This document shows, one piece after another, positions 40,443 through 49,865 of a stretch of DNA of 64,000 nt. A program made the translations under genes and the position numbers. The first letter of the stretch is position 1. Every line of letters starts with the position of its first letter. The stretch is from contig JBEQUE010000080.1 of NCBI GenBank assembly GCA_040349255.1, positions 8,797 to 72,796 of the forward strand, in the 5' to 3' direction. The notes below the pieces were generated by a model that saw only the letters and a list, made by a program, of their open reading frames with translations, was not told the origin of the DNA and ran no database searches. Source of the stretch: DATMER01 sp040349255 (lineage in GTDB: Bacteria > Acidobacteriota > Thermoanaerobaculia > Multivoradales > UBA5704).

Positions 40443-42959
40443 TCAGGCGAGCGGCAGCCTCACCGTGAACTCGCTGCCGCGGCCCGGGCCGTCGCTCCTC
40501 GCCTCCACCCGGCCGCCGTGCATCTCGATCAGGCGGCGGACCAGGGTCAGGCCGATGCCGAGCCCGCCGCCGGAGCGGTCGAGGCCCTGCTCGCCCTGGA
40601 TGAAGAGGTCGAAGATGCGCGGCAGCAGCTCCGGATCGATGCCGAGGCCGTCGTCCTTCACGCGGACCACGGCCTCGCCGTCCTCCTCCCAGGCCTCGAC
40701 CCCGATGTGGCCGCCGGGCTCGGTGTATTTCGCGGCGTTACGCACCAGGTTGCCGAGCGCCTGCTCCAGCCGGGTGACGTCGGCGTCGAGGGGGAGGGGC
40801 TCCGGCGGGAGCGCCACGCGCAGCTCGTGTTGCTTGGACTCGATCAGCGGCCGGGTCATCTCCAGGGCGCCGCGCACGGCGTCACGCAGGTCGAGCGGCT
40901 GCCGGCGCAACTCGATCTTGCCGCGGGTGATGCGGGAGACGTCCAGGAGGTCGTCCACCAGGCGGACGAGGTGCTGGATCTGGCGCTGGATCACCGGCAC
41001 CGCCCGGTCCATGGGCGGCCCGGACGGGCCGGCCTGCTCCAGCACGTAGGAGGCGTTCGCGATGGCCCCCAGGGGGTTGCGCAGCTCGTGGGCGAGCATG
41101 GCCAGGAACTCGTCCTTGCGGCGGTCGGTCTCGGCGAGCGCCTCGGCGCGGGCGCGCAGCTCCGTGGCCAGGCGCTCGCTCTCCCGGGTGCGGGCGGCGA
41201 GGCGGCCGCGCATCTCCCGGAAGGCGGCGGAGAGGCGCGCCACCTCGGTGATGTCGCTGGTCTCCAGAGGAGCCCCGTCGTTGCCGGCGGTGAGCTGGTC
41301 CACCGCATCGGCCAGCGTGCCCAGGGGCCTCGCGATGAGGCGGGCCACCACGATGCCGCCGACCACCGCCAGGGGGACGACCACCAGCAGGAGGCCGAAC
41401 GCCAGGTCCCGTCCCTTTTGCACGCCGGCCAGAGCCGCGGCCCGCGGTTTCTCCACGGCGACCACCCACTCCAGCCCGGGCACCCGGGAGAAGGCGGCCA
41501 GGCGGCGCGCCAGGACCGGGACCCGGCGGCCGGCGCGGACCTCGCGGTCCCAGCCCGCGGGCAGGGCCGGACCGGGCTCCGCTCCCTCCTGGCCGGCGAT
41601 GAGACGGCCGTAGCCGTCCGCCAGGTAGACGTTCGAGCCCGCCCGCGCCAGCCGGCGCGCCAGCAGCTCCGCCTCGAACACGGTCACCAGGACTCCGACC
41701 ATCCGCTGGTCCGGCCGCACGATGGCCGCGCTCAGCACGAGGAGGCGCTCCCCGTGGTCGATCAGGCGGATCTGCAGCCCACTCCCGCCCAGCGGGCGCA
41801 GCTCGTCCGCCACCAGCCGCCAGTCGGCGAGGTCGAGCGGGATGCCGCCGGTGGTCGCCAGCACCCTGCCGGCCAGGTCCAGGGTCAGGAAGCCGGTCAC
41901 GTCGGGATAGGAGGGGCGGCTCGCCTCCAGCAGCGCGCGCTGGAACGCCTCCTCCATGGGCAGGCGGCCGGCCAGGGTGGCCACCACCGAGGCGCGGGCG
42001 CTGTTGAGCTGCACGTAGTCGGAGACGTTGCGCGCGATGGACTGCGCCTCGATCTTCCGGGTCTCCAGCACCTGGCTCATGGCGAGGCGCTCCTCCTGCA
42101 TCGTGGCCACGGCCGCGGTCAGCACCAGGGCGACCGACGTGGCGGTGGCCAGGGCGAAGGCGAGCCGCGCGCGCAGGGCCGACGGATCGAACGAGGCGAG
42201 CCGCCGGGAGAGGCCCGGCAGGAGAGCCAGCGCCAGGCCGCACCCCCAGTACACGGCGAGCCCGGTCCAGGACTGGGCCGGCAGGGAGAGCAGGGCGCCG
42301 TAGACGAAGAACGCCCCGCCGGCGCAGAGGTGCGCCGCCCAGGTCAGCCGGCGGGACGGCGCCCGCCGGAACTGCACCCAGAGCAGAAGCGGGCCACCCA
42401 GGAGGAGGAGCACGCCGATCGGCGCCAGGCGGGGACGCACCGGGTCGAAGTAGGCGCTCGACAGCAGCAGCGGCGACGAGACGAGCAGCGCGCCCAGGAT
42501 CACCGCCGCGAGGCCCATGAGGAGCGCGAAGAGATCGTGGTCGCGCTCCGCCTCTTCCTGCCGCGCCGGCAGCGGCGGCGGCAGGGCTCCGCCGAACAGC
42601 AGGCCCGCGCCGAGCACGGTGTAGAGGGCGGCCCCCGTCCAGAGCGCCATGTCCGCGAAGCTGTGCGCCAGCGTCAGGAGGCTCGCGCCGGCGAGGCCGT
42701 GGCCGAGCAGGCGCAGAGGCAGTCGCGGGCGCAGGATGGCGATGGCCAGCAGCGCCACGCCGCCGGCGAGCGCCAGGATCCCCCAGCCGGCGCGGTAGGG
42801 CGCCAGCCCCTGGTACTGGGCTCCCAGGAAGCGGTGCGGGGCCACCAGCATGAAGGCCCCGATGAACGAGCAATACAACCCCAGGGTCCAGCGCAGGCTC
42901 TCGGCGCTCAGGGTCTGGACGAAACCCGGCATCCTCGTCACGCGTACAAAGTCCTCCAC
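40443..42959 (-). CDS. Membrane sensor histidine kinase with extracytoplasmic sensor and HAMP
   Basis: 838 residues from a GTG at 42959; ATG at 42932 is an alternative, as no start has an ideal ribosome site. About eight transmembrane helices fill residues 20-290. A periplasmic Cache-like domain (about 310-525: LDLAGRVLATTGGIP, VYLADGYGRLIAGQ) is followed by a ninth helix, HAMP (about 545-600), a coiled coil and the kinase: H624 in MLAHELRNPLGAI, N box LGNLVRNAAKYTEP, G1 VKDDGLGIDPELL, GGGLGIGLTLVRRL. No receiver domain and no adjacent response regulator, so its partner is elsewhere. Confidence 0.92.
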   Translation of the reverse strand: MEDFVRVTRMPGFVQTLSAESLRWTLGLYCSFIGAFMLVAPHRFLGAQYQGLAPYRAGWGILALAGGVALLAIAILRPRLPLRLLGHGLAGASLLTLAHSFADMALWTGAALYTVLGAGLLFGGALPPPLPARQEEAERDHDLFALLMGLAAVILGALLVSSPLLLSSAYFDPVRPRLAPIGVLLLLGGPLLLWVQFRRAPSRRLTWAAHLCAGGAFFVYGALLSLPAQSWTGLAVYWGCGLALALLPGLSRRLASFDPSALRARLAFALATATSVALVLTAAVATMQEERLAMSQVLETRKIEAQSIARNVSDYVQLNSARASVVATLAGRLPMEEAFQRALLEASRPSYPDVTGFLTLDLAGRVLATTGGIPLDLADWRLVADELRPLGGSGLQIRLIDHGERLLVLSAAIVRPDQRMVGVLVTVFEAELLARRLARAGSNVYLADGYGRLIAGQEGAEPGPALPAGWDREVRAGRRVPVLARRLAAFSRVPGLEWVVAVEKPRAAALAGVQKGRDLAFGLLLVVVPLAVVGGIVVARLIARPLGTLADAVDQLTAGNDGAPLETSDITEVARLSAAFREMRGRLAARTRESERLATELRARAEALAETDRRKDEFLAMLAHELRNPLGAIANASYVLEQAGPSGPPMDRAVPVIQRQIQHLVRLVDDLLDVSRITRGKIELRRQPLDLRDAVRGALEMTRPLIESKQHELRVALPPEPLPLDADVTRLEQALGNLVRNAAKYTEPGGHIGVEAWEEDGEAVVRVKDDGLGIDPELLPRIFDLFIQGEQGLDRSGGGLGIGLTLVRRLIEMHGGRVEARSDGPGRGSEFTVRLPLA

Positions 42960-42986
42960 CGGGCTGCAAGGATACCGGACTCTGTT

Positions 42987-42992
42987 TAGAAT
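42987..42992 (+). promoter_or_regulatory. -10 box TAGAAT before the first M28 gene
   Basis: TAGAAT sits 50 bases before the ATG at 43043, giving a leader of about 44 bases with AGAGGAGA as ribosome site. It lies in the short gap divergent to the histidine kinase. Confidence 0.4.
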
Positions 42993-43042
42993 CCCGGGGT
43001 TTTCACCCGATCCGGCGCCGAGCGCGCAGAGGAGACCGCCGC

Positions 43043-45319
43043 ATGCGGAGACGAGCTTCGAGAACTGTCCTGTCCCTTCCCCTCCTGGCCTTCCTGGCCG
43101 CCTCCCCGGCCTCCCCCGAGACGCCCCAGAGCTCCGCCCCCCTGCTCGGCTTCACCGAGGAGCGCGCCGCCGCCCAGCGCGAGCTCGAGTCGCGTTTCGA
43201 CGCCCAGCTCAAGGCGGAGAACCTCCGCGAGTGGATGAAGCGGCTCTCCGCCCATCCGCACCACACCGGCTCCCCCTGGGACCGCCAGAACGCCGAGTTC
43301 ATGCTCGGCCTCCTGCGCTCCTGGGGCTGGGACGCGAAGATCGAGGAGTTCCAGGTCCTCTTCCCGACGCCGAAGCTCCGCCGGCTGGAGATGCTCGCGC
43401 CCGTGAAATTCACCGCCGCGCTCCAGGAAACCGCGGTCGAGGGCGACTCGACCTCCGGCCAGACCGCCGAGCAGCTCCCGACCTACAACGCCTACTCGAT
43501 CGACGGCGACGTCACCGGCGAGCTGGTCTACGTCAACTATGGCGTGCCGGCCGACTACGAGGAGCTGGCGCGGCGCGGGGTGGACGTCAAGGGCAAGATC
43601 GTCATCGCGCGCTACGGCGGCTCCTGGCGCGGCATCAAGCCCAAGGTGGCGGCCGAGCACGGCGCGGTCGGCTGCCTGATCTACTCCGATCCGCGCGACG
43701 ACGGCTACTTCCGGGGCGATCCCTATCCCAAGGGCGGCTTCCGGCCGGAGCAGGGCGCCCAGCGCGGCTCGGTGATGGACATGCCGGTCCATCCCGGCGA
43801 CCCGCTGACGCCGGGCGTCGGCTCCACGAAGGACGCGAAGCGCCTGAGGATCGAAGAGGCGAAGACGCTGACGAAGATCCCCGTCCTGCCGATCTCCTAC
43901 GCCGACGCCCTGCCGCTGCTGCGCGAGCTCGAAGGCCCCATGGTGCCGCCGGAGTGGCGCGGCGCGCTGCCGATCGCCTACCGCATGGGCCCCGGCCCGA
44001 CCAAGGTCCACCTCCAGCTCCAGTTCGACTGGAAGCAGGCCCCGGTCTACGACGTGGTGGCGAAGATGCAGGGGTCCGAGCATCCGGACCAGTGGATCCT
44101 GCGCGGCAACCACCACGACGGCTGGGTCAACGGCGCCACCGACCCCACCAGCGGCATGGTGGCGGTGCTGGAGGAGGCGCGCGCCATCGGCGAGCTGGCG
44201 AAGACCGGCTGGCGGCCGAAGCGGACGCTGGTCTACATCGGTTGGGACTCCGAGGAGCAGGGCCTCCTGGGCTCGACCGAGTGGGCCGAGACCCACGCCG
44301 ACGAGTTGCGCGAGCACGCCGTGGTCTACATCAACTCCGACAGCAACTCGCGCGGCTTCCTGGACGTCGGCGGCTCCCACACCCTGGAGACGCTGGTCAA
44401 CCAGGTGGCGCGCGACGTAACCGACCCGGAGACCAAGGGCAGCGTGGCCGAGCGCATCCGCGCCGCGGCGCTGATCTATGGCGATCCGGACCAGCGCCAG
44501 CGCGCCGAGGGGCACCAGCCGTTCCATCTCTACCCGCTGGGCTCGGGCTCCGACTTCACCCCCTTCCTCCAGCACCTGGCCATCGCGTCGCTCAACCTGG
44601 GCTACGGCGGCGAGGACGAGTACGGCCAGTACCACTCCATCTACGACTCCTTCGACCACTTCGTCCGCTTCATGGACACCGATTTCCAGTACGGAGTGGC
44701 CCTGTCGAAGACCGGCGGCCGCCTGGTGCTGCGACTGGCCGAGGCCGACGTCCTGCCGCTGGAGTTCAACAGCCTGGCCGAGGCCATCGGCACCTACGCC
44801 GACGAGGTGGTGAAGCTCGCGGACCGGATGCGGACCGAGACCGATCAGACGAACCGGCAGATCGACGAGAAGATCTACGCCGCGGTCGACGATCCGAGGC
44901 AGACCTGGGTGGCGCCGGAGCGGCACGAGCCGGTCCCGCACCTCAACTTCGCGCCGCTCCAGAACGCGGTCGATGCCCTGCGCCGCAGCGCCCGGGCCTA
45001 CGACAGCGCCTGGGCGAAGAGCGCCGGCCCGGGCCTGCCGGCTGAGACCCGGGCGAAGCTCGACGCGGTCCTGATGAAGTCCGAGCGCGCCATGGCCCGC
45101 AAGGACGGGCTCCCCGAGAGGACCTGGTACGTGCACCAGATCTACGCGCCCGGCTTCTACACCGGCTACGACGTGAAGACCCTGCCCGCGGTGCGCGAGG
45201 CCATCGAGCAACGCAAGTGGAAGGAGATCGACGCCCAGGTCGCGTCCGTGGCCGCCACTCTGCAGGCCGTGACCGCCGAGATCGACCGCGCCACCGCCCT
45301 CCTCCAGGAGAAGAAGTAG
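43043..45319 (+). CDS. M28-family zinc peptidase, glutamate carboxypeptidase II-like (copy 1)
   Basis: 758 residues; ATG behind GGAGA. Signal peptide ending SPASPE. A PA domain lies within about 150-300 (VTGELVYVNYGVPADYEEL, VDVKGKIVIARYGG). The M28 two-zinc site is complete: His in GNHHDGWVNGATD, bridging Asp in the same motif, the Glu pair in WDSEEQGLLGS, Asp in YINSDSNSRG and His in YHSIYDSFDH. A dimerisation-like helical domain ends the protein. It cleaves dipeptides or N-acetyl-aspartyl-glutamate-type peptides outside the cytoplasm. The next gene is a close paralogue. Confidence 0.94.
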   Translation: MRRRASRTVLSLPLLAFLAASPASPETPQSSAPLLGFTEERAAAQRELESRFDAQLKAENLREWMKRLSAHPHHTGSPWDRQNAEFMLGLLRSWGWDAKIEEFQVLFPTPKLRRLEMLAPVKFTAALQETAVEGDSTSGQTAEQLPTYNAYSIDGDVTGELVYVNYGVPADYEELARRGVDVKGKIVIARYGGSWRGIKPKVAAEHGAVGCLIYSDPRDDGYFRGDPYPKGGFRPEQGAQRGSVMDMPVHPGDPLTPGVGSTKDAKRLRIEEAKTLTKIPVLPISYADALPLLRELEGPMVPPEWRGALPIAYRMGPGPTKVHLQLQFDWKQAPVYDVVAKMQGSEHPDQWILRGNHHDGWVNGATDPTSGMVAVLEEARAIGELAKTGWRPKRTLVYIGWDSEEQGLLGSTEWAETHADELREHAVVYINSDSNSRGFLDVGGSHTLETLVNQVARDVTDPETKGSVAERIRAAALIYGDPDQRQRAEGHQPFHLYPLGSGSDFTPFLQHLAIASLNLGYGGEDEYGQYHSIYDSFDHFVRFMDTDFQYGVALSKTGGRLVLRLAEADVLPLEFNSLAEAIGTYADEVVKLADRMRTETDQTNRQIDEKIYAAVDDPRQTWVAPERHEPVPHLNFAPLQNAVDALRRSARAYDSAWAKSAGPGLPAETRAKLDAVLMKSERAMARKDGLPERTWYVHQIYAPGFYTGYDVKTLPAVREAIEQRKWKEIDAQVASVAATLQAVTAEIDRATALLQEKK

Positions 45320-45321
45320 CC

Positions 45322-47559
45322 ATGCGCTCCCGAGCCCTCCTCCCCCTCCTCGCTCTGCTGGCCGTGCCGGTTGCCGGCCAACCCATGCTCGGGTTCGGCG
45401 AGAACCGCGCCGCGGCCCAGCGCGACCTCGAGAAGCGTTTCGACGCCGAGCTCAAGGCCGACAACCTCCGCGACTGGATGAAACTCCTGTCCTCCCGGCC
45501 GCACCATGTCGGCTCCCCCTGGGACCGCGAGAACGCGCAGTTCATGGCCGATCTCCTGCGTTCCTGGGGCTGGGACGCGAAGATCGAGGAGTTCCAGGTC
45601 CTGTTCCCGACGCCCAAGCTGCGCAAGCTGGAGCTGATCGCGCCCACGAAGTTCACCGCCTCGCTCACGGAGACTCCGGTCGAGGGCGACGCCACCTCCG
45701 GCCAGAAGGCCGAGCAGCTCCCGGTCTACAACGCCTACTCGATCGACGGCGACGTCACCGGCGAGCTGGTCTACGTCAACTTCGGCGTGCCGGCGGACTA
45801 CGAGGAGCTGGAGCGGCGCGGGATCGACGTCAAGGGCAAGATCGTCATCGCGCGCTACTTCGGCTCCTGGCGCGGCATCAAGCCCAAGGTGGCGGCCGAG
45901 CACGGCGCCATCGGCTGCATCATCTACTCCGACCCGCGCGAGGACGGCTATTTCCAGGGCGACGTCTACCCGAAGGGCGGCTGGCGGCCGGAGCAGGGTG
46001 CCCAGCGCGGCTCGGTGGCGGACGCGCCGCTGCGCTCCGGCGACCCGCTGACGCCGGGCGTCGGCGCCACCAAGGACGCCAAGCGCCTGCCGCTCGACAA
46101 GGCCGACACCCTGACGAAGATCCCGGTGCTGCCGATCTCCTACGCCGACGCCCTGCCGCTGCTCAAGGCGCTCTCCGGTCCCATGGCGCCCGAGGGCTGG
46201 CGCGGCGCCCTGCCGACGCCTTACCACATCGGCCCCGGCCCGGCGAAGGTCCGTCTCCAGCTCCAGTTCAACTGGGACCTGAAGCCGGTCTACGACGTGG
46301 TCGCCCGGCTGGAAGGCTCCGAGCACCCCGAGCAGTGGATCCTGCGCGGCAACCACCACGACGCCTGGGTCAACGGCGCCAACGACCCGGTGAGCGGCAT
46401 GGTCGCCACCCTGGAGGAGGCACGCGCCCTGGGCGTGCTGGCGAAGGGCGGCTGGCGGCCGAAGCGGACGATCATCTACGCCGGCTGGGACGGCGAGGAG
46501 CCCGGCCTGCTGGGCTCGACCGAGTGGGCCGAGACCCACGCCGACGAGCTGCGCGAGCACGCGGTGGCCTACATCAATTCGGACAGCAACTCGCGCGGTT
46601 TCCTCTCGATCGGCGGCTCCGCGACGCTGGAGGTGCTCGCCAACCAGGTGGCGCGCGACGTGACCGATCCGCAGAAGGGGGTGAGCGTGGCCGAGCGGCT
46701 GCGCGCCGCGAACGTCTTCTACGGCTCGCCCGGCGACCGCAAGGACGCGCTGGCCGGCAAGCCCTTCCACCTCTACGCCCTGGGCTCGGGATCGGACTAC
46801 ACGCCGTTCCTCCAGCACCTGGGCATCGCCTCGATCAACTTCGGCTACGGCGACGAGGACGAGTACGGCCAGTACCACTCGATCTACGACTCCTTCGATC
46901 ACTACGTGCGCTTCGAGGATCCCGATTTCTCCTACGGCGTGGCCATGGCGAAGACCGGCGGCCGGCTCGTCCTGCGCCTCGCCGAGGCCGACGTCCTGCC
47001 CTTCGCGTTCACCCGCCTGGCCGAGGCGGTCGCCGGCTATGCGGACGAGGTGGCGAAGCTCGCCGACACGCTGCGCGAGGAGACCGACGAGCGCAACCAG
47101 GCGATCGACGAGAATCTCTATCAGACGTTCGACGACCCGAAGAAGACCTGGGTGGTGCCGGCGCGCCGCGAGCCGGTGCCGCACTTCAACTTCGCGCCGC
47201 TCCAGAACGCGGTGGACGCGCTGCGCCAGAGCGCCCGGGCCTGGGACGAGGCCTGGTCGAAGGCCGCGGGCTCCGGCGAGCCGCTGCCGGACGACGTGCG
47301 GGCGAAGCTCGACGAGATCCTCATGAAGAGCGAGCGCGCCCTGCTGCGCAAGGACGGCCTGCCCGGCCGGCCGTGGTACCGGCACGACATCTACGCCCCG
47401 GGCTTCTATACCGGCTACGGGGTCAAGACCCTGCCGTCGGTGCGCGAAGCCATCGAGCAGCGCCGGTGGAAGGAGGTCGACGCCCAGGTCGAGGCCGTGG
47501 CGGCCACGATCCGGACCGCGGCCCGGGAGATCGACCGGGCCACGGCCGCCTTGCGGTAG
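45322..47559 (+). CDS. M28-family zinc peptidase, glutamate carboxypeptidase II-like (copy 2)
   Basis: 745 residues; ATG two bases after the stop of copy 1. Signal peptide ending VPVAGQP. Most segments are identical or nearly so with copy 1, for example LPTPKLR-like QVLFPTPKLR, GKIVIARYFGSWRGIKPK and YGQYHSIYDSFDH. All metal ligands are kept: GNHHDAWVNGAND, WDGEEPGLLGS, INSDSNSRG, YHSIYDSFDH. Changes near the substrate side (GWDSEEQ to GWDGEEP, KQAP to DLKP) suggest different specificity. The pair is a recent tandem duplication within one transcript. Confidence 0.94.
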   Translation: MRSRALLPLLALLAVPVAGQPMLGFGENRAAAQRDLEKRFDAELKADNLRDWMKLLSSRPHHVGSPWDRENAQFMADLLRSWGWDAKIEEFQVLFPTPKLRKLELIAPTKFTASLTETPVEGDATSGQKAEQLPVYNAYSIDGDVTGELVYVNFGVPADYEELERRGIDVKGKIVIARYFGSWRGIKPKVAAEHGAIGCIIYSDPREDGYFQGDVYPKGGWRPEQGAQRGSVADAPLRSGDPLTPGVGATKDAKRLPLDKADTLTKIPVLPISYADALPLLKALSGPMAPEGWRGALPTPYHIGPGPAKVRLQLQFNWDLKPVYDVVARLEGSEHPEQWILRGNHHDAWVNGANDPVSGMVATLEEARALGVLAKGGWRPKRTIIYAGWDGEEPGLLGSTEWAETHADELREHAVAYINSDSNSRGFLSIGGSATLEVLANQVARDVTDPQKGVSVAERLRAANVFYGSPGDRKDALAGKPFHLYALGSGSDYTPFLQHLGIASINFGYGDEDEYGQYHSIYDSFDHYVRFEDPDFSYGVAMAKTGGRLVLRLAEADVLPFAFTRLAEAVAGYADEVAKLADTLREETDERNQAIDENLYQTFDDPKKTWVVPARREPVPHFNFAPLQNAVDALRQSARAWDEAWSKAAGSGEPLPDDVRAKLDEILMKSERALLRKDGLPGRPWYRHDIYAPGFYTGYGVKTLPSVREAIEQRRWKEVDAQVEAVAATIRTAAREIDRATAALR

Positions 47560-48423
47560 CTACTTCTTCTTCTCCGCCGCTTCCGCGACGGCCTCGTAGT
47601 CGCGGAAGCTCTCGTTCTCGTTGCCCCAGATCTGGAGGACGGCCCGGTTCTTCCCCTGGCCGTCCCGGATCACCTGATGCCAGATGAACCCCGGCCCATT
47701 GTTCTTCTGCTCGATCCAGGCCGTGTCCCCCCGGAGCGCCAGGTTGACCGCCCGGTCGTCGTCGCGGGCGATGAAGAAGCGCTCGAAGCCGGGCTTGTCG
47801 TCGCACCCGTGGCAGTCCGTGGAGGGATACCGCCAGAGCACGGTCTCGTCCGCCGGGTCGGCGAGGTAGAGGGTGGCGGAGCTGGAGAAGGAGAGGCCCT
47901 TGAGCGTCCGGAAGAACTCCTCCAGGCCCGGGGTGCCGCAGGTCTCGCAGGGCACGGGGATGCGCGCCACCTCGGCCGCGAGGTGTGGACCGAGCTGGGC
48001 CATCTGGTCGCGGGCGATGAGCTTGAAGACCTTGAGGCGGCGGGCCTCGACCCGCCGGTTCACGGCGGCCAGGGAGGAGACGGTGACGATCAGCAGGACC
48101 AGCACCGCGGCCAGGGCCACGATGTAGATCCGCCGCGGCGCCTCGACCGTCCTCGCCGCCTCCGGCTCGGATCTCTCCACCAGCTTGCGGAAGGCCCGCA
48201 CCACCTCCTGGATGCCGAGCACCACGCAGATCGCCGCGCCGAAACCGCCCAGGGCCACGCTCGACGCGAACAGGCCGTAGAGCATCCTCTCCACCTCGGG
48301 GCTGAAGATGTCCCAGCCCAGGAAGTCGTCGAAAATCCCCAGCACCACGAGGAACGCCCCGACCGTCAGCAGCACGACGGTCGCGCGCACCGTCAGCGAC
48401 AGCAGCTTGATCTGGCTCCGCAT
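47560..48423 (-). CDS. Membrane protein with extracytoplasmic Cys-rich sensor-like domain
   Basis: 287 residues; ATG with AAGGAG upstream. Three transmembrane helices (about 10-32, 45-72, 98-120), then an extracytoplasmic domain with a helix (LKVFKLIARDQMAQLGPHL), a CETCGTPG motif, an ATLYLADPADETVLW strand and CHGCDDKPGFERFF, closing with a Cache/PAS-like strand AVLQIWGNENES. The four cysteines in two pairs could form disulfides or bind metal or haem, though no CxxCH motif exists. Not assigned to a known family. Last gene of a three-gene membrane operon, 23 bases after its neighbour. Confidence 0.75.
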   Translation of the reverse strand: MRSQIKLLSLTVRATVVLLTVGAFLVVLGIFDDFLGWDIFSPEVERMLYGLFASSVALGGFGAAICVVLGIQEVVRAFRKLVERSEPEAARTVEAPRRIYIVALAAVLVLLIVTVSSLAAVNRRVEARRLKVFKLIARDQMAQLGPHLAAEVARIPVPCETCGTPGLEEFFRTLKGLSFSSSATLYLADPADETVLWRYPSTDCHGCDDKPGFERFFIARDDDRAVNLALRGDTAWIEQKNNGPGFIWHQVIRDGQGKNRAVLQIWGNENESFRDYEAVAEAAEKKK

Positions 48424-48446
48424 TGTGACCGCTCCTTTCGGAGGGT

Positions 48447-49865
48447 CTACGGATGAGCGGGCGAAACCGTTGTGGCGAACGCCCCGGTCAGCACCCGGCC
48501 GCCGCTTTTCACCTGCACCCAGACGCGGTAGCGGCCGGGCCGCGGGAATTCGTAGGGGATCGAGACCAGCCCGGGCGTCCCATGACCGGCGTGGTTCATG
48601 CTCATGGCCGGCGGCTGCCCGAGCTCGCGCTCGAACGCCTCCTGGGAGGCCATGGCGAAGCTGCCGACCGGGTGGAGATGGACGAAGACCGAGCCGTCCT
48701 CTCGGGTCACCACGGCATGGGCGGTCATCCCCATGTAGGGCTCCAGGACCGCGGGCCGTCCGTCCGGCTCCTTCACCTGGAATCTCAGGTCGCCCGAGCC
48801 GCCCTTCAGCCAGGTCATGCTGCCACCGTTCTCCAGGGGGCTGACCTCGGACTGCGGAGAGGCTGCGCTCCAGGAGTCGTCCGGGTCGGCCGGCCCGCCC
48901 GACGCGCCCGCCGGCACCTCGACCGTGTCGACCATCGTCTGGGGGAATCCGCTCTCATGGACGACGTCGGCGTAGAGGCGGTAGCGCCCCGGCGGCAGGG
49001 GAGGCAGGGCGGACTCGAAGCGTTCCTGTCCACCGTCCACCGGAACCGGGTGGAGGTGGGCGAAGGCGTCGAGGCCGGGCTCGCGCACCAGGAAGAGGTG
49101 CATCAGCTTGCCGTGGTCGGGGATGATCGGCGACCACTCGTGGCGGCGCTCGTCTAGGATGGCGAGGCTGAGCCCCTGGCCGGGACGGACCGAGGCCTCG
49201 GTCGTGAACGGGCGGTAGAGGTCCTCCCGGGCCGCGGCCTCGACGGCGTTCCACCATCGCCGTCCGCCGGCCAGGACGAGGACCAGGAAGAGCCCGACCG
49301 CGACCGCCACGGTCCGCGAACGCCGGAGCCGGCCGGCGTCCGGCGCCTCGCCGGGCTCGAGCACGCTCTCGCGCACCGCGGCGCCGGCCAGCGTCACGGC
49401 GCCGGCGAACAGGAGCAGGCCGAGGACCGAGAGCACGGCCCCCATCCCGGTCTGCATCTCCTTGAGCCGGGTGGGCGCCGCGGACAGCGGCACCAGCAGC
49501 ACGCCCTCTCCGGCTGCGCCCTCGATCCGCACCCGGATCGAGTACGAGCCCTGGATCATGAGCCAGAGCTGTCCGGAGTACACCCCGGGCGCGCCGGGCA
49601 CCGGCTCCGCCACATCCGCCGGCGGTGCGCCCTGGAGCCCGGTCTGGAAATGGACCGGCTGGACCGTGACGCGCCGGGGACTCCCCTCCTTGACCGTCAC
49701 CGTGATCTCGGCCACCCCGGGCACCACCTCGGGCGGCCGGACGATCACCCGCACCGGCCACGGCCCGGCCTCGCCGTCGTAAAAGACGTTCGGGCTGCCC
49801 ACGTGGGCCCGGGCCATCCCGGGCAGAAGGAAGACCAGGAAGAGGAAGGAGAGGAACCGCTTCAT
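48447..49865 (-). CDS. Membrane-anchored protein with HLHP beta-domains (YtkA/FixH-like)
   Basis: 472 residues; ATG at 49865 overlaps the upstream gene stop (ATGA). Signal peptide ending ARAHVG. An Ig-like beta domain (about 20-135) is followed by two transmembrane helices (about 145-165 and 190-208), then two beta domains each with the HLHP motif (FAHLHPVPVDG and FVHLHPVGSF) and a YRLYADV / YRVWVQV strand typical of the YtkA-like fold. His and Met-rich spots (AMSMNHAGHG) suggest metal binding, perhaps copper (inference). Genes like this often occur with cytochrome oxidase or copper-handling genes. Confidence 0.7.
   Translation of the reverse strand: MKRFLSFLFLVFLLPGMARAHVGSPNVFYDGEAGPWPVRVIVRPPEVVPGVAEITVTVKEGSPRRVTVQPVHFQTGLQGAPPADVAEPVPGAPGVYSGQLWLMIQGSYSIRVRIEGAAGEGVLLVPLSAAPTRLKEMQTGMGAVLSVLGLLLFAGAVTLAGAAVRESVLEPGEAPDAGRLRRSRTVAVAVGLFLVLVLAGGRRWWNAVEAAAREDLYRPFTTEASVRPGQGLSLAILDERRHEWSPIIPDHGKLMHLFLVREPGLDAFAHLHPVPVDGGQERFESALPPLPPGRYRLYADVVHESGFPQTMVDTVEVPAGASGGPADPDDSWSAASPQSEVSPLENGGSMTWLKGGSGDLRFQVKEPDGRPAVLEPYMGMTAHAVVTREDGSVFVHLHPVGSFAMASQEAFERELGQPPAMSMNHAGHGTPGLVSIPYEFPRPGRYRVWVQVKSGGRVLTGAFATTVSPAHP

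Noticed and set aside
42850..45045. Overlapping 731-codon frame across the first M28 gene
   Set aside because: Low-complexity Arg/Gly/Ala translation in the wrong frame of a clear peptidase gene.
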